Source of the DNA: Asticcacaulis sp.
Lineage (GTDB): Bacteria; Pseudomonadota; Alphaproteobacteria; Caulobacterales; Caulobacteraceae
Direction of reading: 5' to 3'
NCBI RefSeq assembly: GCF_027484505.1
Contig: NZ_JAIXSV010000306.1
Span: forward strand, 22,687 to 86,686
DNA: 64,000 bases
Position numbers and translations under genes: made by a program. Below, in pieces: positions 17,202-25,989 of this stretch. The stretch's first letter is position 1, and every line of letters starts with the position of its first letter. The notes beneath the pieces were generated by a model. The model did not search any database, was not told the origin of the DNA, and worked only from the letters and a program-made list of their open reading frames with translations.

Positions 17202-19670
17202 ATGCGAAATTTTGAGGCAAATCCCTCCTTTTTGCCCGAAGCCGGTTCGATGGCGGGGTGGGCAGGTGGTGACGTGGAGATCGATGTCCAGGCTGGAGCG
17301 CCCGATGGCGGCTATGCCTGGCTTGTCTCATTGCCTCATCTTGAGATGTGGGGTGCCTCGCTTGATGCTCCGCTTTCAGGGTCCGTCTTACTTGAAAATG
17401 GCGTCGTGATCGGCCCAGGCAATCAGTCACACGATGACATCCGGAATGCCGGCGGTGGGCGTTTCAGCCATTGGGGCGGGCAATTATGGTTCTCCTCCTC
17501 CGATGGTACGGACCCGCGCACCAACGGTCGCACCTATGTGATCCGGCTCTCTGCGGGCAAAGCCAGTGGTGACGGCGCAAATACCGCGCAGTCTATAACC
17601 TTGTCCGGTCCCTATGTATTTGACCGCGGCTTCGCCTGGCGGGTTGACTTGAAGGGGCTCGTCGGCGGTCTGCCGATCGACCGTGCATCAATCCGGCTGC
17701 TTGAGAATGACAAGAGTGACGGTTTCATCCTGGCCCCCCCGGAAGAGGTGCGTCGTCTGGGACGTGGCCGGGCATGGCTGGATGAGGATTGCACGCTCTG
17801 GTTCTCGACATCGGATAGTACCAATCCGAACATGAACCGGCGGCGCTATGTGCTGGAATTCGAGCTGGCGGCGCCGGTCATCGCGCTGCCAGAGCCGGAA
17901 CAGAGCAAGCCGGAACGCCCGCCGGCACCCATTCTGGCCATGGATGTCCCCTATAAGCTTTCGTCGGCGTTCCAGGCGGATGGTGGCAAAGCCTGGGTTA
18001 TGGACGTCCCCCAGTTCGAGCCATGGTCGGCGGCACCAGGCCGCAATGGTGTCTTTGCCCGTCTGACGGAGAATGGTCGTCCCCTCGGACCAGGCGACAG
18101 CCTGCATGACGATATTCGGTCCCAGGGCGGGGGGGCCTTCAGCCTGTGGCAGGGCCGGCTGTGGATTTCCACCTCGGATGGTACGGATCCCAACGATAAT
18201 GGGCGCAGCTATGTCCTGACCTTCCCAGACCTGGAGAAGGAACGCATCCCCTACGACAAGCTGTCGTTCGAAAACGGTATCTATGTCGTCGATCTACCTC
18301 GACCCTTTTCATCCGAATCGGGCTTTGCCTGGCAGGCGCAGGTGCCGGCCCTTGCGCATCTCGCCAGCGGCGAGGGCCGGAAATCAGAACTGTTCCTGAT
18401 CGAGGATGGCCGTTTCATGAATGGCGCGGAAGCGCTGCACAGTGCGATCCGTGAGCAGGGTGGGGGCCGCTTCAGCCATTGGGGTTCGTCCTTCTGGCTG
18501 TCCAGTTCGGATAATACCGATCCCAACCGCAATGGCCGGCGTTATCAGATTGGGTACCGGATACATAAGCAGATGTCCGATGGCGGTCTGATCTATCAGC
18601 CGGCTGGTCGGCCCTTCATGTATGTGAAGGATGGTCAGCGTTTTGAGCTGCCCCGCTATTGCAATATCGGTCTCACGAACAAGTGCAACCTTCGATGCGA
18701 GATCTGCGGCAGCCAAAAGTCGCTGGACAATGAGAAGATTTCGCGCCGGTTCATGGATATTGATGCCTTCCGCAAGGTCGCGGAAACCATCATGCCCTTC
18801 ATGACCGAGGTGGAGTTGAGCAGCTATGGCGAGCCATCACTTCATCCGGATTTCGAGGAGGTGCTGGCCACGATCCGTGATCATGACTGTGTGTTGAAGC
18901 TCCAGACAAACGCAACCCTCCTGACCGACCGGGTTATCAACCTGTTGTCGGGCATGGTGGGGACGGTCTGGATGTCCATTGATGCCGTCGGGCCCCTGTT
19001 CGACAAGGTCCGCCTGCGCGGCCGCTGGGAACAGGTTGATCGCGGCGTGCGCGAACTGGCCCGCCGTCGAGACCCCTCGCGCCTCAAGCTCTGCGTGAAC
19101 CCGACCGTCACCCGGCGCACCATGCCCGTCATGATCGAGGTTCTGGAATGGGCCTATGAGGTTGGGGTTGAGGCTGTCAATTTCCGTAAATACGACCCGA
19201 TCATCGGTTCGTTCGAGGAGCAACCCTCGGCCGACGAACTGAAGCCTTGGATTGAAGCTCTGCACGAATGGGCGGAACGTCATCCCGACGGACCCGATAT
19301 TCGTTTCGAACCGAATTGGGTCCGGCGTCAGTCAACCGTCAACCGCGAAACGGTTGACGCCAATCTCTACAAAATTCCACATGCGGCTCATCCCAACTAC
19401 CCAATTCCCAGCCACAAGCACGGAGCCCATGCGGTCTATAGCTGCATGGCGCCGCTGCAATATGTGGAAATCGGCCTGGATGGCGAGGTTTACGCGTGCT
19501 GTCGTACCCAGCGGACAGTGCTGGGCTTTGCCACTGACACCGACGAATTCCTGAACACATGGCTGGGTGCCCGCTATCAGCGCCTGAGACAGTCACTGCG
19601 TCACGATGAGCTTAAGCCATTCGTACTGCCCGAATGTGCAGGTTGCGTGAAGAGCTATTACGAAGGTTAG
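17202..19670 (+). CDS. Radical SAM/SPASM-type protein with four N-terminal SHW/NGR modules
   Basis: 822 residues. Four tandem modules occupy about residues 37-114, 143-219, 262-340 and 374-450. Each has a GxAW strand, then an acidic ENG/EDG turn, HxDIRxxGGGRFSHW and SSDGTDPxxNGRxY. The second copy is degenerate, lacking the His and SHW parts but keeping STSDSTNPN. A radical SAM domain follows, with C495, C499 and C502 in CNLRCEIC and a SYGEPSLHPDFEEVL strand-2 region. The C-terminus has CMAPL, ACC and CAGC cysteines that could bind an auxiliary cluster (SPASM-like). Expected chemistry is radical modification of a glycan, peptide or small precursor; the substrate is unknown. The start follows an AGAGGG sequence. 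Confidence 0.85.
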   Translation: MRNFEANPSFLPEAGSMAGWAGGDVEIDVQAGAPDGGYAWLVSLPHLEMWGASLDAPLSGSVLLENGVVIGPGNQSHDDIRNAGGGRFSHWGGQLWFSSSDGTDPRTNGRTYVIRLSAGKASGDGANTAQSITLSGPYVFDRGFAWRVDLKGLVGGLPIDRASIRLLENDKSDGFILAPPEEVRRLGRGRAWLDEDCTLWFSTSDSTNPNMNRRRYVLEFELAAPVIALPEPEQSKPERPPAPILAMDVPYKLSSAFQADGGKAWVMDVPQFEPWSAAPGRNGVFARLTENGRPLGPGDSLHDDIRSQGGGAFSLWQGRLWISTSDGTDPNDNGRSYVLTFPDLEKERIPYDKLSFENGIYVVDLPRPFSSESGFAWQAQVPALAHLASGEGRKSELFLIEDGRFMNGAEALHSAIREQGGGRFSHWGSSFWLSSSDNTDPNRNGRRYQIGYRIHKQMSDGGLIYQPAGRPFMYVKDGQRFELPRYCNIGLTNKCNLRCEICGSQKSLDNEKISRRFMDIDAFRKVAETIMPFMTEVELSSYGEPSLHPDFEEVLATIRDHDCVLKLQTNATLLTDRVINLLSGMVGTVWMSIDAVGPLFDKVRLRGRWEQVDRGVRELARRRDPSRLKLCVNPTVTRRTMPVMIEVLEWAYEVGVEAVNFRKYDPIIGSFEEQPSADELKPWIEALHEWAERHPDGPDIRFEPNWVRRQSTVNRETVDANLYKIPHAAHPNYPIPSHKHGAHAVYSCMAPLQYVEIGLDGEVYACCRTQRTVLGFATDTDEFLNTWLGARYQRLRQSLRHDELKPFVLPECAGCVKSYYEG

Positions 19671-19804
19671 GGGGGCTCAATTCGTATGTACTATCAGGTC
19701 CCAATGTGAGCTGATTGACGAGGGCAAGTACAAAGGGATATGCCATTGTATGGTCCAGGTACCTCGCCCTCGTCATATATTTGCTTGCAGGCATTGGGGA
19801 TTAG

Positions 19805-21880
19805 ATGAAGTATTTCATAATAGAATCAAATAACATAAGGCACGACACAGGCCTTGGCTTTATCGTTGATAATGTTCGCGACATACCTTCTGACGATATA
19901 AAGGCGACTAAACGTAGCGGGTTGCTTCTGCTTGAAGACGGGTTTCCTCTCGGGCCGCCACATAGTGGCCATCAGGATATCCGTGAAAATGGTGGCGGCC
20001 AATATTCACATTGGAAAGGCTATCTGCTTTTCAGCAGCAGCGACGGCAGTGACCCGCGCACGAACGGTCGTCGCTATAGCTATACAAGCTTGGAGCATGC
20101 CGACAAGGCAGCATCCCAGCTTTATGCGACATCAATCCGCTACCTCATTGAAACACATAATTTTCCGCTCGTTCTGGACGATTTTGGAGACACAATTGAC
20201 GCACAGGGCATCACGCGTCTGAGTGTTTTCCTGATGAGCCAGATACTGCGGCGAACCCTTTTCAATATTGAACTGGGCTCCAAGAACAAGACATTCACCT
20301 TGGACAAGGAAGCCGCCAGCATCAGTGGTTTCATAACCAGCAAATACAGGGCGGAGATTGCTATGCTTAGCATCCGCAATAAATCTGCCAGCCCGGCGAC
20401 GATCACCGGCGTGCGCTCGCATCTGCATGACACACATTGGAGCTGTGAGGATTTGGTCGCCGCGATCAAGGCGACAGCAGGCGATGATCGTGCAAAGGCC
20501 TTTGCGCTTTGGCGGTATATCAGCATGTTCGGGGTACGGGGAACCGCCGATATTCACCCAAGCCAGCGCCGTGATCCCATGCTGTTTCTTTGGGTTTATG
20601 GTGGCGACTGCAATGATTTTGCCCATGTCTACTGCCAATTGGCTGAGCGCCTGGGGCTGAAATCAAGAATCATCAAATATGATGGTCACGCTGCTGTAGA
20701 GGTCTGGTTTGATGACCGTTGGAACCTATTGGACCCGAATCTTTCCTGTTTCTATCGCGATGAACACAATCAAAATCTATTTGATGCAGAATCTGTTGTG
20801 GATTCCGTTATAGACCGCACAAATTACGGCTATCCGTTTATGGAATCAAAGCAATACGAGGGCGGATACTATAAGTCAACGAAAGATAATTATAGTAGAA
20901 TTATAAAATCAAAATCATACGTCACCCAAGATTCTGAAAAAACAGCGCACTCTCAGGTTTCGATACAATTGAAACCTGACGATGAGATCGTCATTTTTGA
21001 AAAAATGCTAGGGACAAGTCCTATATTCTTTACAAGAGGGAATTCGATTGTAAGCCCTGGCAATCCGCTGCCCCGTCCTTATCGCTATACTCATACGGCT
21101 CATTTTACAGAATCCACTGTGGAATGGGTCGAGGCGAGCTGTGGTCTACCTGTTCTTGATGCGCGTGTTCGTCTCCACTTACGCGATGATGATACGTTGG
21201 GGATGGAGCCGCTGACTTTTATCATCGTCTTCGATGACGCGACAGAAATCCCGGTGGAGATATCAACCGTCCATTATATCAATCCGGTCACGATTGAATT
21301 TGACCTGGGGCATGTGCTGTCGCTTCGCGCCACACAGTCACCATCCTTGAAAATCAAGGTTGGGATTCCGGAAAAGCTGACAAGATCGGTGCTGTCGGCC
21401 CGGTTCATGCTGATCGGCTCTATCCAATCCACCATGCTGCCCTCGCTCAAGCCTGGGGTCTTTGCTTTTCAGCCGCATGGCACTTTCGACAAACTGGAAA
21501 TGTCAATTAGTGGTGTTGATTTTATCAAGAGAACAGAGAAGGGGGGGAAATCTCAAACAAAGCTTCCCTACACACCCTTAGTGGCATCAACAAAGGTAGA
21601 AGATGTATTCATTGCCTTTGATTGGAATGGCGAAGAGAATGATTCTTTCCTTGTGGAAATATGCACTGACCCTAATTTTTATGAACCCATCTTGGCCGAG
21701 CACATAAATCTTGTCTCAGGACGCTCATATCGTGTGAGCCGGGATCTGTTTAAAGATCGTCCTGCCCTTCACTATCGCATCACCAAGCTGGATGGTGATG
21801 GCCCTGCCTGGGGAACGGTGGTCGGTCATATTGACCTGCCGCAGGCCGCGACGGCATCATCGGCAACGGATACGCCATAG
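19805..21880 (+). CDS. Transglutaminase-like protein with N-terminal SHW/NGR module
   Basis: 691 residues. The module lies at residues 40-91 (LLLLEDGFPLGPPH, NGGGQYSHW, FSSSDGSDPRTNGRRY). A transglutaminase/papain-like core carries an apparent Cys-His-Asp triad: C269 in YGGDCNDFAHVY, H295 in DGHAAVEVW and D310 in NLLDPNL. The rest (about 400-690) is beta-rich and unassigned. No signal peptide is evident. The base composition is visibly more AT-rich than the flanking glycosyltransferases, with long A/T stretches near 20.8-20.9 kb, suggesting separate acquisition. Such folds can be proteases, transamidases or peptide N-glycanases; the intact triad suggests a working enzyme. It is downstream of the radical SAM gene (134-bp gap). 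Confidence 0.8.
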   Translation: MKYFIIESNNIRHDTGLGFIVDNVRDIPSDDIKATKRSGLLLLEDGFPLGPPHSGHQDIRENGGGQYSHWKGYLLFSSSDGSDPRTNGRRYSYTSLEHADKAASQLYATSIRYLIETHNFPLVLDDFGDTIDAQGITRLSVFLMSQILRRTLFNIELGSKNKTFTLDKEAASISGFITSKYRAEIAMLSIRNKSASPATITGVRSHLHDTHWSCEDLVAAIKATAGDDRAKAFALWRYISMFGVRGTADIHPSQRRDPMLFLWVYGGDCNDFAHVYCQLAERLGLKSRIIKYDGHAAVEVWFDDRWNLLDPNLSCFYRDEHNQNLFDAESVVDSVIDRTNYGYPFMESKQYEGGYYKSTKDNYSRIIKSKSYVTQDSEKTAHSQVSIQLKPDDEIVIFEKMLGTSPIFFTRGNSIVSPGNPLPRPYRYTHTAHFTESTVEWVEASCGLPVLDARVRLHLRDDDTLGMEPLTFIIVFDDATEIPVEISTVHYINPVTIEFDLGHVLSLRATQSPSLKIKVGIPEKLTRSVLSARFMLIGSIQSTMLPSLKPGVFAFQPHGTFDKLEMSISGVDFIKRTEKGGKSQTKLPYTPLVASTKVEDVFIAFDWNGEENDSFLVEICTDPNFYEPILAEHINLVSGRSYRVSRDLFKDRPALHYRITKLDGDGPAWGTVVGHIDLPQAATASSATDTP

Positions 21881-21907
21881 GTGGGCATGTCGGAGAGCGT
21901 CCAAGAC

Positions 21908-21984
21908 TGACCCGGTGAACCGGTTACTGACCTGTTCACCGGGTCAATCGAATGATTGCCGTCAGTCTACATTCCTGACGGCAA
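21908..21984. terminator. Two tandem hairpins between convergent genes
   Basis: A 13-bp perfect inverted repeat (arms 21908-21920 and 21934-21946) is followed by a 10-bp perfect repeat (arms 21956-21965 and 21975-21984). They fill the 114-bp gap between two convergent genes. Neither is followed by a clear T-run, so bidirectional termination or transcript stabilisation is inference. Confidence 0.45.
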
Positions 21985-21994
21985 AGCCATGGCG

Positions 21995-23104
21995 CTACTT
22001 CTGAACAATGAAGGTCCCACCCAGCACCCTCAAATGATCGACCGGCGCGCTATGGAAGGTGCTGTCCGGTCTGCTTCGAAGACGAGCGAGGAAATCATTG
22101 AGATATCCCTCTTCTATCAGTGTTTCCGGGGTAAACTGCACATGCCTCAAGCCTGTATTGATGAGGATGTCCCGCATCGTTTCGGCTCTCATCCGATTGC
22201 CGCGTCCATATTTGTTGTCGCCGCAGGATTGATCATAAGCCTGTTGGCTCATGAGCAGAAACTCCAAGGGCCGATCAAAGCTGTCATGATCACGGTAATC
22301 GACACGGTGAATGCCCTTGCCATTTGGCTTCATGGTTCTGACCATCGCCGCCATGGCTGACTTGACATCGAAGAGATGTTCAAAAGTCGCGTGGGAGACG
22401 GTCAAATCAATCTGACCATCCAACTCCACAGCAATAGACTCAAGGGATTGGCGGAATGTCCGTACCCGTTCGCGGTCCAGTTGTCCGGCTGCGACGGACC
22501 TGTGCAGCGGCGATGGGTCAAAGTCCCAGCCGGCCTTGCGCATCTCCACCTCAAGGCTGGCAGCCATCATGCTATGGATGTCGGGCTTCCAGTCTGGAAG
22601 AAAGGGGTCAACAACGGTCACTCTGGCGCCTAGACACGCCATGGCCAGGACACTGCCAAGAAACATGCCAGGGCCGACCTCCAGAACCTGCAAATCTCTG
22701 AAGCCCTTCATGCCGTCTGTCAGATATCGCGCATAGAACGCCACGATCTGCATGGCATACTGCGCTCTTTCCCGATAATGCTCTTCTGCCGATTCCCGCA
22801 CTTCATAAGTGCGGCCATTCACATTGGGATCGCTGCCATCGCGTGCCGAAAAATAAAGCGTATGCCGCCAGTGCGAGTAGCGCCCGCCACCATGTAGACG
22901 TATGTCTCCATGCGAAGCGTGGGCTGGCCCTAGAAGCTGGTCATCTTCCCTTAACGTCAATGTGGAACGGCTGGTAAAGCCAACATCGTCGGTCAGACTA
23001 AACAAGGTAGGGTCGATTGCTACTCGCCAGCACTGCCCGGCATCATGGGTGAATGGGGGCTTGAGCACGATCGAAGCAGGCTTTTCGGTTGACGGTAATG
23101 ACAT
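21995..23104 (-). CDS. Class I methyltransferase with N-terminal SHW/NGR module
   Basis: 369 residues. The module is at about residues 20-100: GQCWRVAIDP, then REDDQLLGPAHASH, then HGGGRYSHW and SARDGSDPNVNGRTY. The SAM domain begins with LQVLEVGPGMFLGSVLAM (about 137-154) and contains VTVVDPF as motif II and DLTVSHATFEHLFD as the motif IV region. The module-methyltransferase architecture matches the gene at 23.3-24.4 kb on the opposite strand, and the two also share HGVDYRDH/HRVDYRDH-like and NRMRAE/NRLRPSE-like segments, so they are probably divergent paralogues. Glycan methylation is a reasonable guess. Confidence 0.8.
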   Translation of the reverse strand: MSLPSTEKPASIVLKPPFTHDAGQCWRVAIDPTLFSLTDDVGFTSRSTLTLREDDQLLGPAHASHGDIRLHGGGRYSHWRHTLYFSARDGSDPNVNGRTYEVRESAEEHYRERAQYAMQIVAFYARYLTDGMKGFRDLQVLEVGPGMFLGSVLAMACLGARVTVVDPFLPDWKPDIHSMMAASLEVEMRKAGWDFDPSPLHRSVAAGQLDRERVRTFRQSLESIAVELDGQIDLTVSHATFEHLFDVKSAMAAMVRTMKPNGKGIHRVDYRDHDSFDRPLEFLLMSQQAYDQSCGDNKYGRGNRMRAETMRDILINTGLRHVQFTPETLIEEGYLNDFLARLRSRPDSTFHSAPVDHLRVLGGTFIVQK

Positions 23105-23295
23105 CTGATCTGACCGGTGAATTGCTAATGCCTAATGGATGACACTTCAGGTGGGCAGGGGCAATCCCCAAATATCCCGGCACAATACAGGTGGCCCTAT
23201 CATGCCGAGCTGACCTTGTTGTAACCGGTAGACTAATGGCACGCAGGCCTGTAACAGGGTATGAAATTATTCTGTGCAGTTAACGGTGGGACACA

Positions 23296-24417
23296 ATGGA
23301 AGTAAAGCTGACCGCTCCGTTTCGTCACCATGACGGCCACTGCTTTCAAAAGAATGTGTTCGACCTTGCCCTCTATGCGGACTCACCCGTCGGGAACCGA
23401 TCAAACACGGTGCTGCTAGAAGATGGAAAGCCTTTGGGGCCGGCGCACGCCCTTCACCAAGACATCGCTCAGAAAGGCCGCGGCGCCTTCAGCCACTGGC
23501 AGCAGGGTCTCTGGTTCTCTACGAGTGATAATTCAAACCCAAATAATAATGGTCGAGAATACAGTATATTTATCGACGAATCGACCATAAAAGGGGATCA
23601 TAAATCTGATTTGGTCGCCAATGCAGTCGCGCAGACCTTATCAGTGACAATTGGTTATTTAAGAGAATTTCGAACGCATTTTAGTATCAGCCATGATCAT
23701 CAGCCAGAGGTTTTGGAGATCGGCGCAAGATATCTGGGTGTCGCCGCGATCCTTGCCTCGATGGGTGCCAAGGTCACTGTCGTCGAGCCCGAACCGATTG
23801 TTTGGCGCTCTGATTTCAGCGCTCAATTCTATGAGACCTTACGTGCGGAAGCGCCATGGCATGGCTTGACCTTGCCTGACCCCTCCATCATCGAAGCTAT
23901 TCTGCACAGCGAAGGGGAGATAACCCCGAACATCACGGTGCTGCAAACAACAGGCGAGGAGATGGATGTTCATCGTTTCAAGAGCAAGTTTGACTTCATC
24001 TTCTCAAATTCTGTTCTGGAGCATATTTTCGATCCGCAGCGAGTGATGGAGAATTTAGCCTATTGTGCCAAACCCTGGTCCCATTCCCGCCATGGTGTCG
24101 ATTACCGGGATCATCGGAATTTCGATGACCCTCTGGGATTTATGCTGCTGGACGATATTGAGTACCGGACCAAGCTGGTCAACAAGGACACAGCGCGTGG
24201 CAACAGGCTTCGGCCCTCCGAACTGGAATACTGGATCAATCGGTGCGGTTTCAGCGTGGCCGAACGGAAGGTCCGTGAATACAACATGGAAAGCTATATC
24301 AACCGGCATCGTGAATTGGTCCTGAATAGCGGCCTGAGCCGTCAGTATGCAAACTGCTCCGCGGTTGACCTGTATGAGAACTCTGTCCTATATACCCTGA
24401 CGCGCCTTCCGGATTAA
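23296..24417 (+). CDS. Class I methyltransferase with N-terminal SHW/NGR module (paralogue)
   Basis: 373 residues. The module occupies about 10-89 (VLLEDGKPLGPAHALH, KGRGAFSHW, STSDNSNPNNNGREY). The SAM-binding region starts PEVLEIGARYLGVAAIL near 137 and continues with KVTVVEPEP and DFIFSNSVLEHIFDP. It is a paralogue of the divergent gene across the 191-bp spacer. Like the radical SAM gene, it starts in a gacacaATG context, preceded here by GGTGGG. Transcription probably ends at the strong hairpin about 60 bp downstream. Confidence 0.8.
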   Translation: MEVKLTAPFRHHDGHCFQKNVFDLALYADSPVGNRSNTVLLEDGKPLGPAHALHQDIAQKGRGAFSHWQQGLWFSTSDNSNPNNNGREYSIFIDESTIKGDHKSDLVANAVAQTLSVTIGYLREFRTHFSISHDHQPEVLEIGARYLGVAAILASMGAKVTVVEPEPIVWRSDFSAQFYETLRAEAPWHGLTLPDPSIIEAILHSEGEITPNITVLQTTGEEMDVHRFKSKFDFIFSNSVLEHIFDPQRVMENLAYCAKPWSHSRHGVDYRDHRNFDDPLGFMLLDDIEYRTKLVNKDTARGNRLRPSELEYWINRCGFSVAERKVREYNMESYINRHRELVLNSGLSRQYANCSAVDLYENSVLYTLTRLPD

Positions 24418-24476
24418 TAGGAATTATATCTTGCAATTGAGTGCATTATCGTTGAAACTGGCCTTGTAGATCCCAG

Positions 24477-24511
24477 GGCCATGTCCGCAGCAAGCGGGCA
24501 TGGCCTTTTTT
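24477..24511 (+). terminator. Rho-independent terminator
   Basis: A 12-bp stem (24477-24488 with 24494-24505, one T-G wobble), loop AGCAA and six T residues at 24506-24511. It directly follows the methyltransferase gene and precedes the next start at 24526. Confidence 0.85.
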
Positions 24512-24525
24512 GTTGCGAGGCCGGA

Positions 24526-24849
24526 ATGAACTCCTTTGTCCTTAAGCGGGATGCCTATGGCACCCCGACCCATCTTCCCAACATATCGCCCTGGCGGTTC
24601 GCACGCCCGCTCAATGCCAATGAGGCGGTGACGGTGACGGTGCCTTCCTGGGCCCAGACCATGACCATGGCGGCCACGGTCGATTTCTGGGTGCAGTATG
24701 GCGGTGCCGCAGCCGTTATCCCGACGGTGGCCATCATCGATGGCTCTGCCCCGGAACTGAATCCGATCGGGCGGCAGATCACCGGCGGCAGCACGCTGTC
24801 CGTCATATCGGCAGCGGCAGGGCATATCGCAATCTGCTTCTATGGATGA
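24526..24849 (+). CDS. Small beta-rich protein, phage-tail-like module, unrecognised family
   Basis: 107 residues from ATG 24526 (MNSFVLKRDAYG). The longer frame from 24481 would begin inside the terminator hairpin, so it is unlikely. The protein is rich in A, V, T and P with alternating beta-type segments and a glycine-rich end, and resembles the small structural proteins next to phage tail fibres. No catalytic motif is visible. The stop TGA lies within the start region of the next gene (GGATGAGGTGG supplies its Shine-Dalgarno), so translation of the two is probably coupled. Confidence 0.55.
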   Translation: MNSFVLKRDAYGTPTHLPNISPWRFARPLNANEAVTVTVPSWAQTMTMAATVDFWVQYGGAAAVIPTVAIIDGSAPELNPIGRQITGGSTLSVISAAAGHIAICFYG

Positions 24850-24857
24850 GGTGGACG

Positions 24858-25592
24858 ATGACTGGATACTCCTATCCCCCTTCCAGGAGCCGGGATGCTG
24901 GCCCCCCATCAGGTCCGCTGCCTCTTCCCGACGGCACGGCGGCCATCCCGGCATTGACCTTCACGGCAGACACCGATACCGGCCTGTTCCGTCCGGGCGC
25001 GAACCAGATCGGCATAGCGGTCGGGGGGACAAGCCGCCTGACCGCCACCCCCCAGGGAGCCGTGATCGCCGGGACCTTGACGGTTGAAAGCAGCGGCACG
25101 CACCGGGTCAAGGCTGCGGGCCAACTTCCGGAGATCATGCTGGAACGGTATGCCGGCACGCTAGCCGCCCCAACGGCCACACAGGCCAATGACATATTGG
25201 GCCGGTTTGTGTTTGGCGGACATACCGGTGCTGGAGAAACCTTCAACCGGGCAGGGCTCTGGTGCCGGGCGGTGGAAACCTTCACGGCCTCGGCAAACGG
25301 CACGCAGTTCGAGATGTGGACGACACCGACAGGATCGACCACCACGGCCCGCCGTCTGACGGTGGAGGCGACCGGCGCGGTCAATCTGGAAACCGGCCCA
25401 CTCAAGATGGCTGGTGCCGAAGTGCTGAACAGCGCCCGACACCTGGTGCTGAGGGCCTATACGGTAGCCACGTTACCAACGGCCGCTGTGGCAGGCCAAC
25501 TGGTCCATGTCAGCAACGGTTCCGCCAACCGGTATCTGGCCATTTCAGATGGCAGCCAATGGCGCTTCCAGGATGGCAGCGTCGTCAGTTGA
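24858..25592 (+). CDS. Tail-fibre-like protein
   Basis: 244 residues from ATG 24858, which has GAGGTGG at a suitable distance; ATG 24846 is a weaker in-frame alternative. FTADTDTGLFRPGANQI followed by GGTSRLT is a motif common in phage tail-fibre and tail-spike shaft regions. A run of short beta segments with V/T/A composition continues to the C-terminus, ending in YLAISDGSQWRFQDG, a typical fibre-end sequence. No capsid, terminase or lysis gene is nearby, so this is either a prophage remnant or a domesticated surface fibre. Assignment rests on motif resemblance. Confidence 0.65.
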   Translation: MTGYSYPPSRSRDAGPPSGPLPLPDGTAAIPALTFTADTDTGLFRPGANQIGIAVGGTSRLTATPQGAVIAGTLTVESSGTHRVKAAGQLPEIMLERYAGTLAAPTATQANDILGRFVFGGHTGAGETFNRAGLWCRAVETFTASANGTQFEMWTTPTGSTTTARRLTVEATGAVNLETGPLKMAGAEVLNSARHLVLRAYTVATLPTAAVAGQLVHVSNGSANRYLAISDGSQWRFQDGSVVS

Positions 25593-25633
25593 ACCCACAG
25601 GATCAGCAAGCATCCCGATCGATGGAGAGAAAC

Positions 25634-25852
25634 ATGCAGACACACAAACTGCCTTATGAATTCCTGGTCCGCTGGGGAACCGACGGTACCCTCTCTGGTG
25701 CCCATATTCAGTATCGTTACATCACGACCGGGCCGGACGGACTGCCCCTGGGCGAATTCATAAGCCCGCCCGAACCCGTTTCGGCGGAGGGCTACCCGCT
25801 GGAGACGATCCTGACCCCTGAACAGATCGCCGCCTTCAGGTCGCGGGTTTGA
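25634..25852 (+). CDS. Small hypothetical protein
   Basis: 72 residues, starting MQTHKLPYEFLVRWG after a GGAGAGAAAC Shine-Dalgarno region. It contains GAHIQYRYI and an ETILTPEQIAAF segment. No family is recognised. It is the third gene of the tail-like trio, in the same orientation and 41 bp downstream of the fibre gene. Small proteins after tail-fibre genes are often assembly chaperones or fibre-associated proteins; that role is speculation here. Confidence 0.6.
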   Translation: MQTHKLPYEFLVRWGTDGTLSGAHIQYRYITTGPDGLPLGEFISPPEPVSAEGYPLETILTPEQIAAFRSRV

Positions 25853-25989
25853 TGAACGGGGGAGGAGTGCAGAGCCGGACCCTATCGGTCTGAACCATCT
25901 TCCTGCCCGGCTTAAATGCGTAGGTTTCGCCGGTTGTGCCTGATATGGTGTTGTTCTGTCTCCTCTTTCCCAGATGCCGAATGGTGGTC

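Noticed and set aside
24477..25852. Complete prophage
   Set aside because: Only three small tail-like genes are present; no integrase, terminase, capsid or lysis genes, and no attachment repeats seen.
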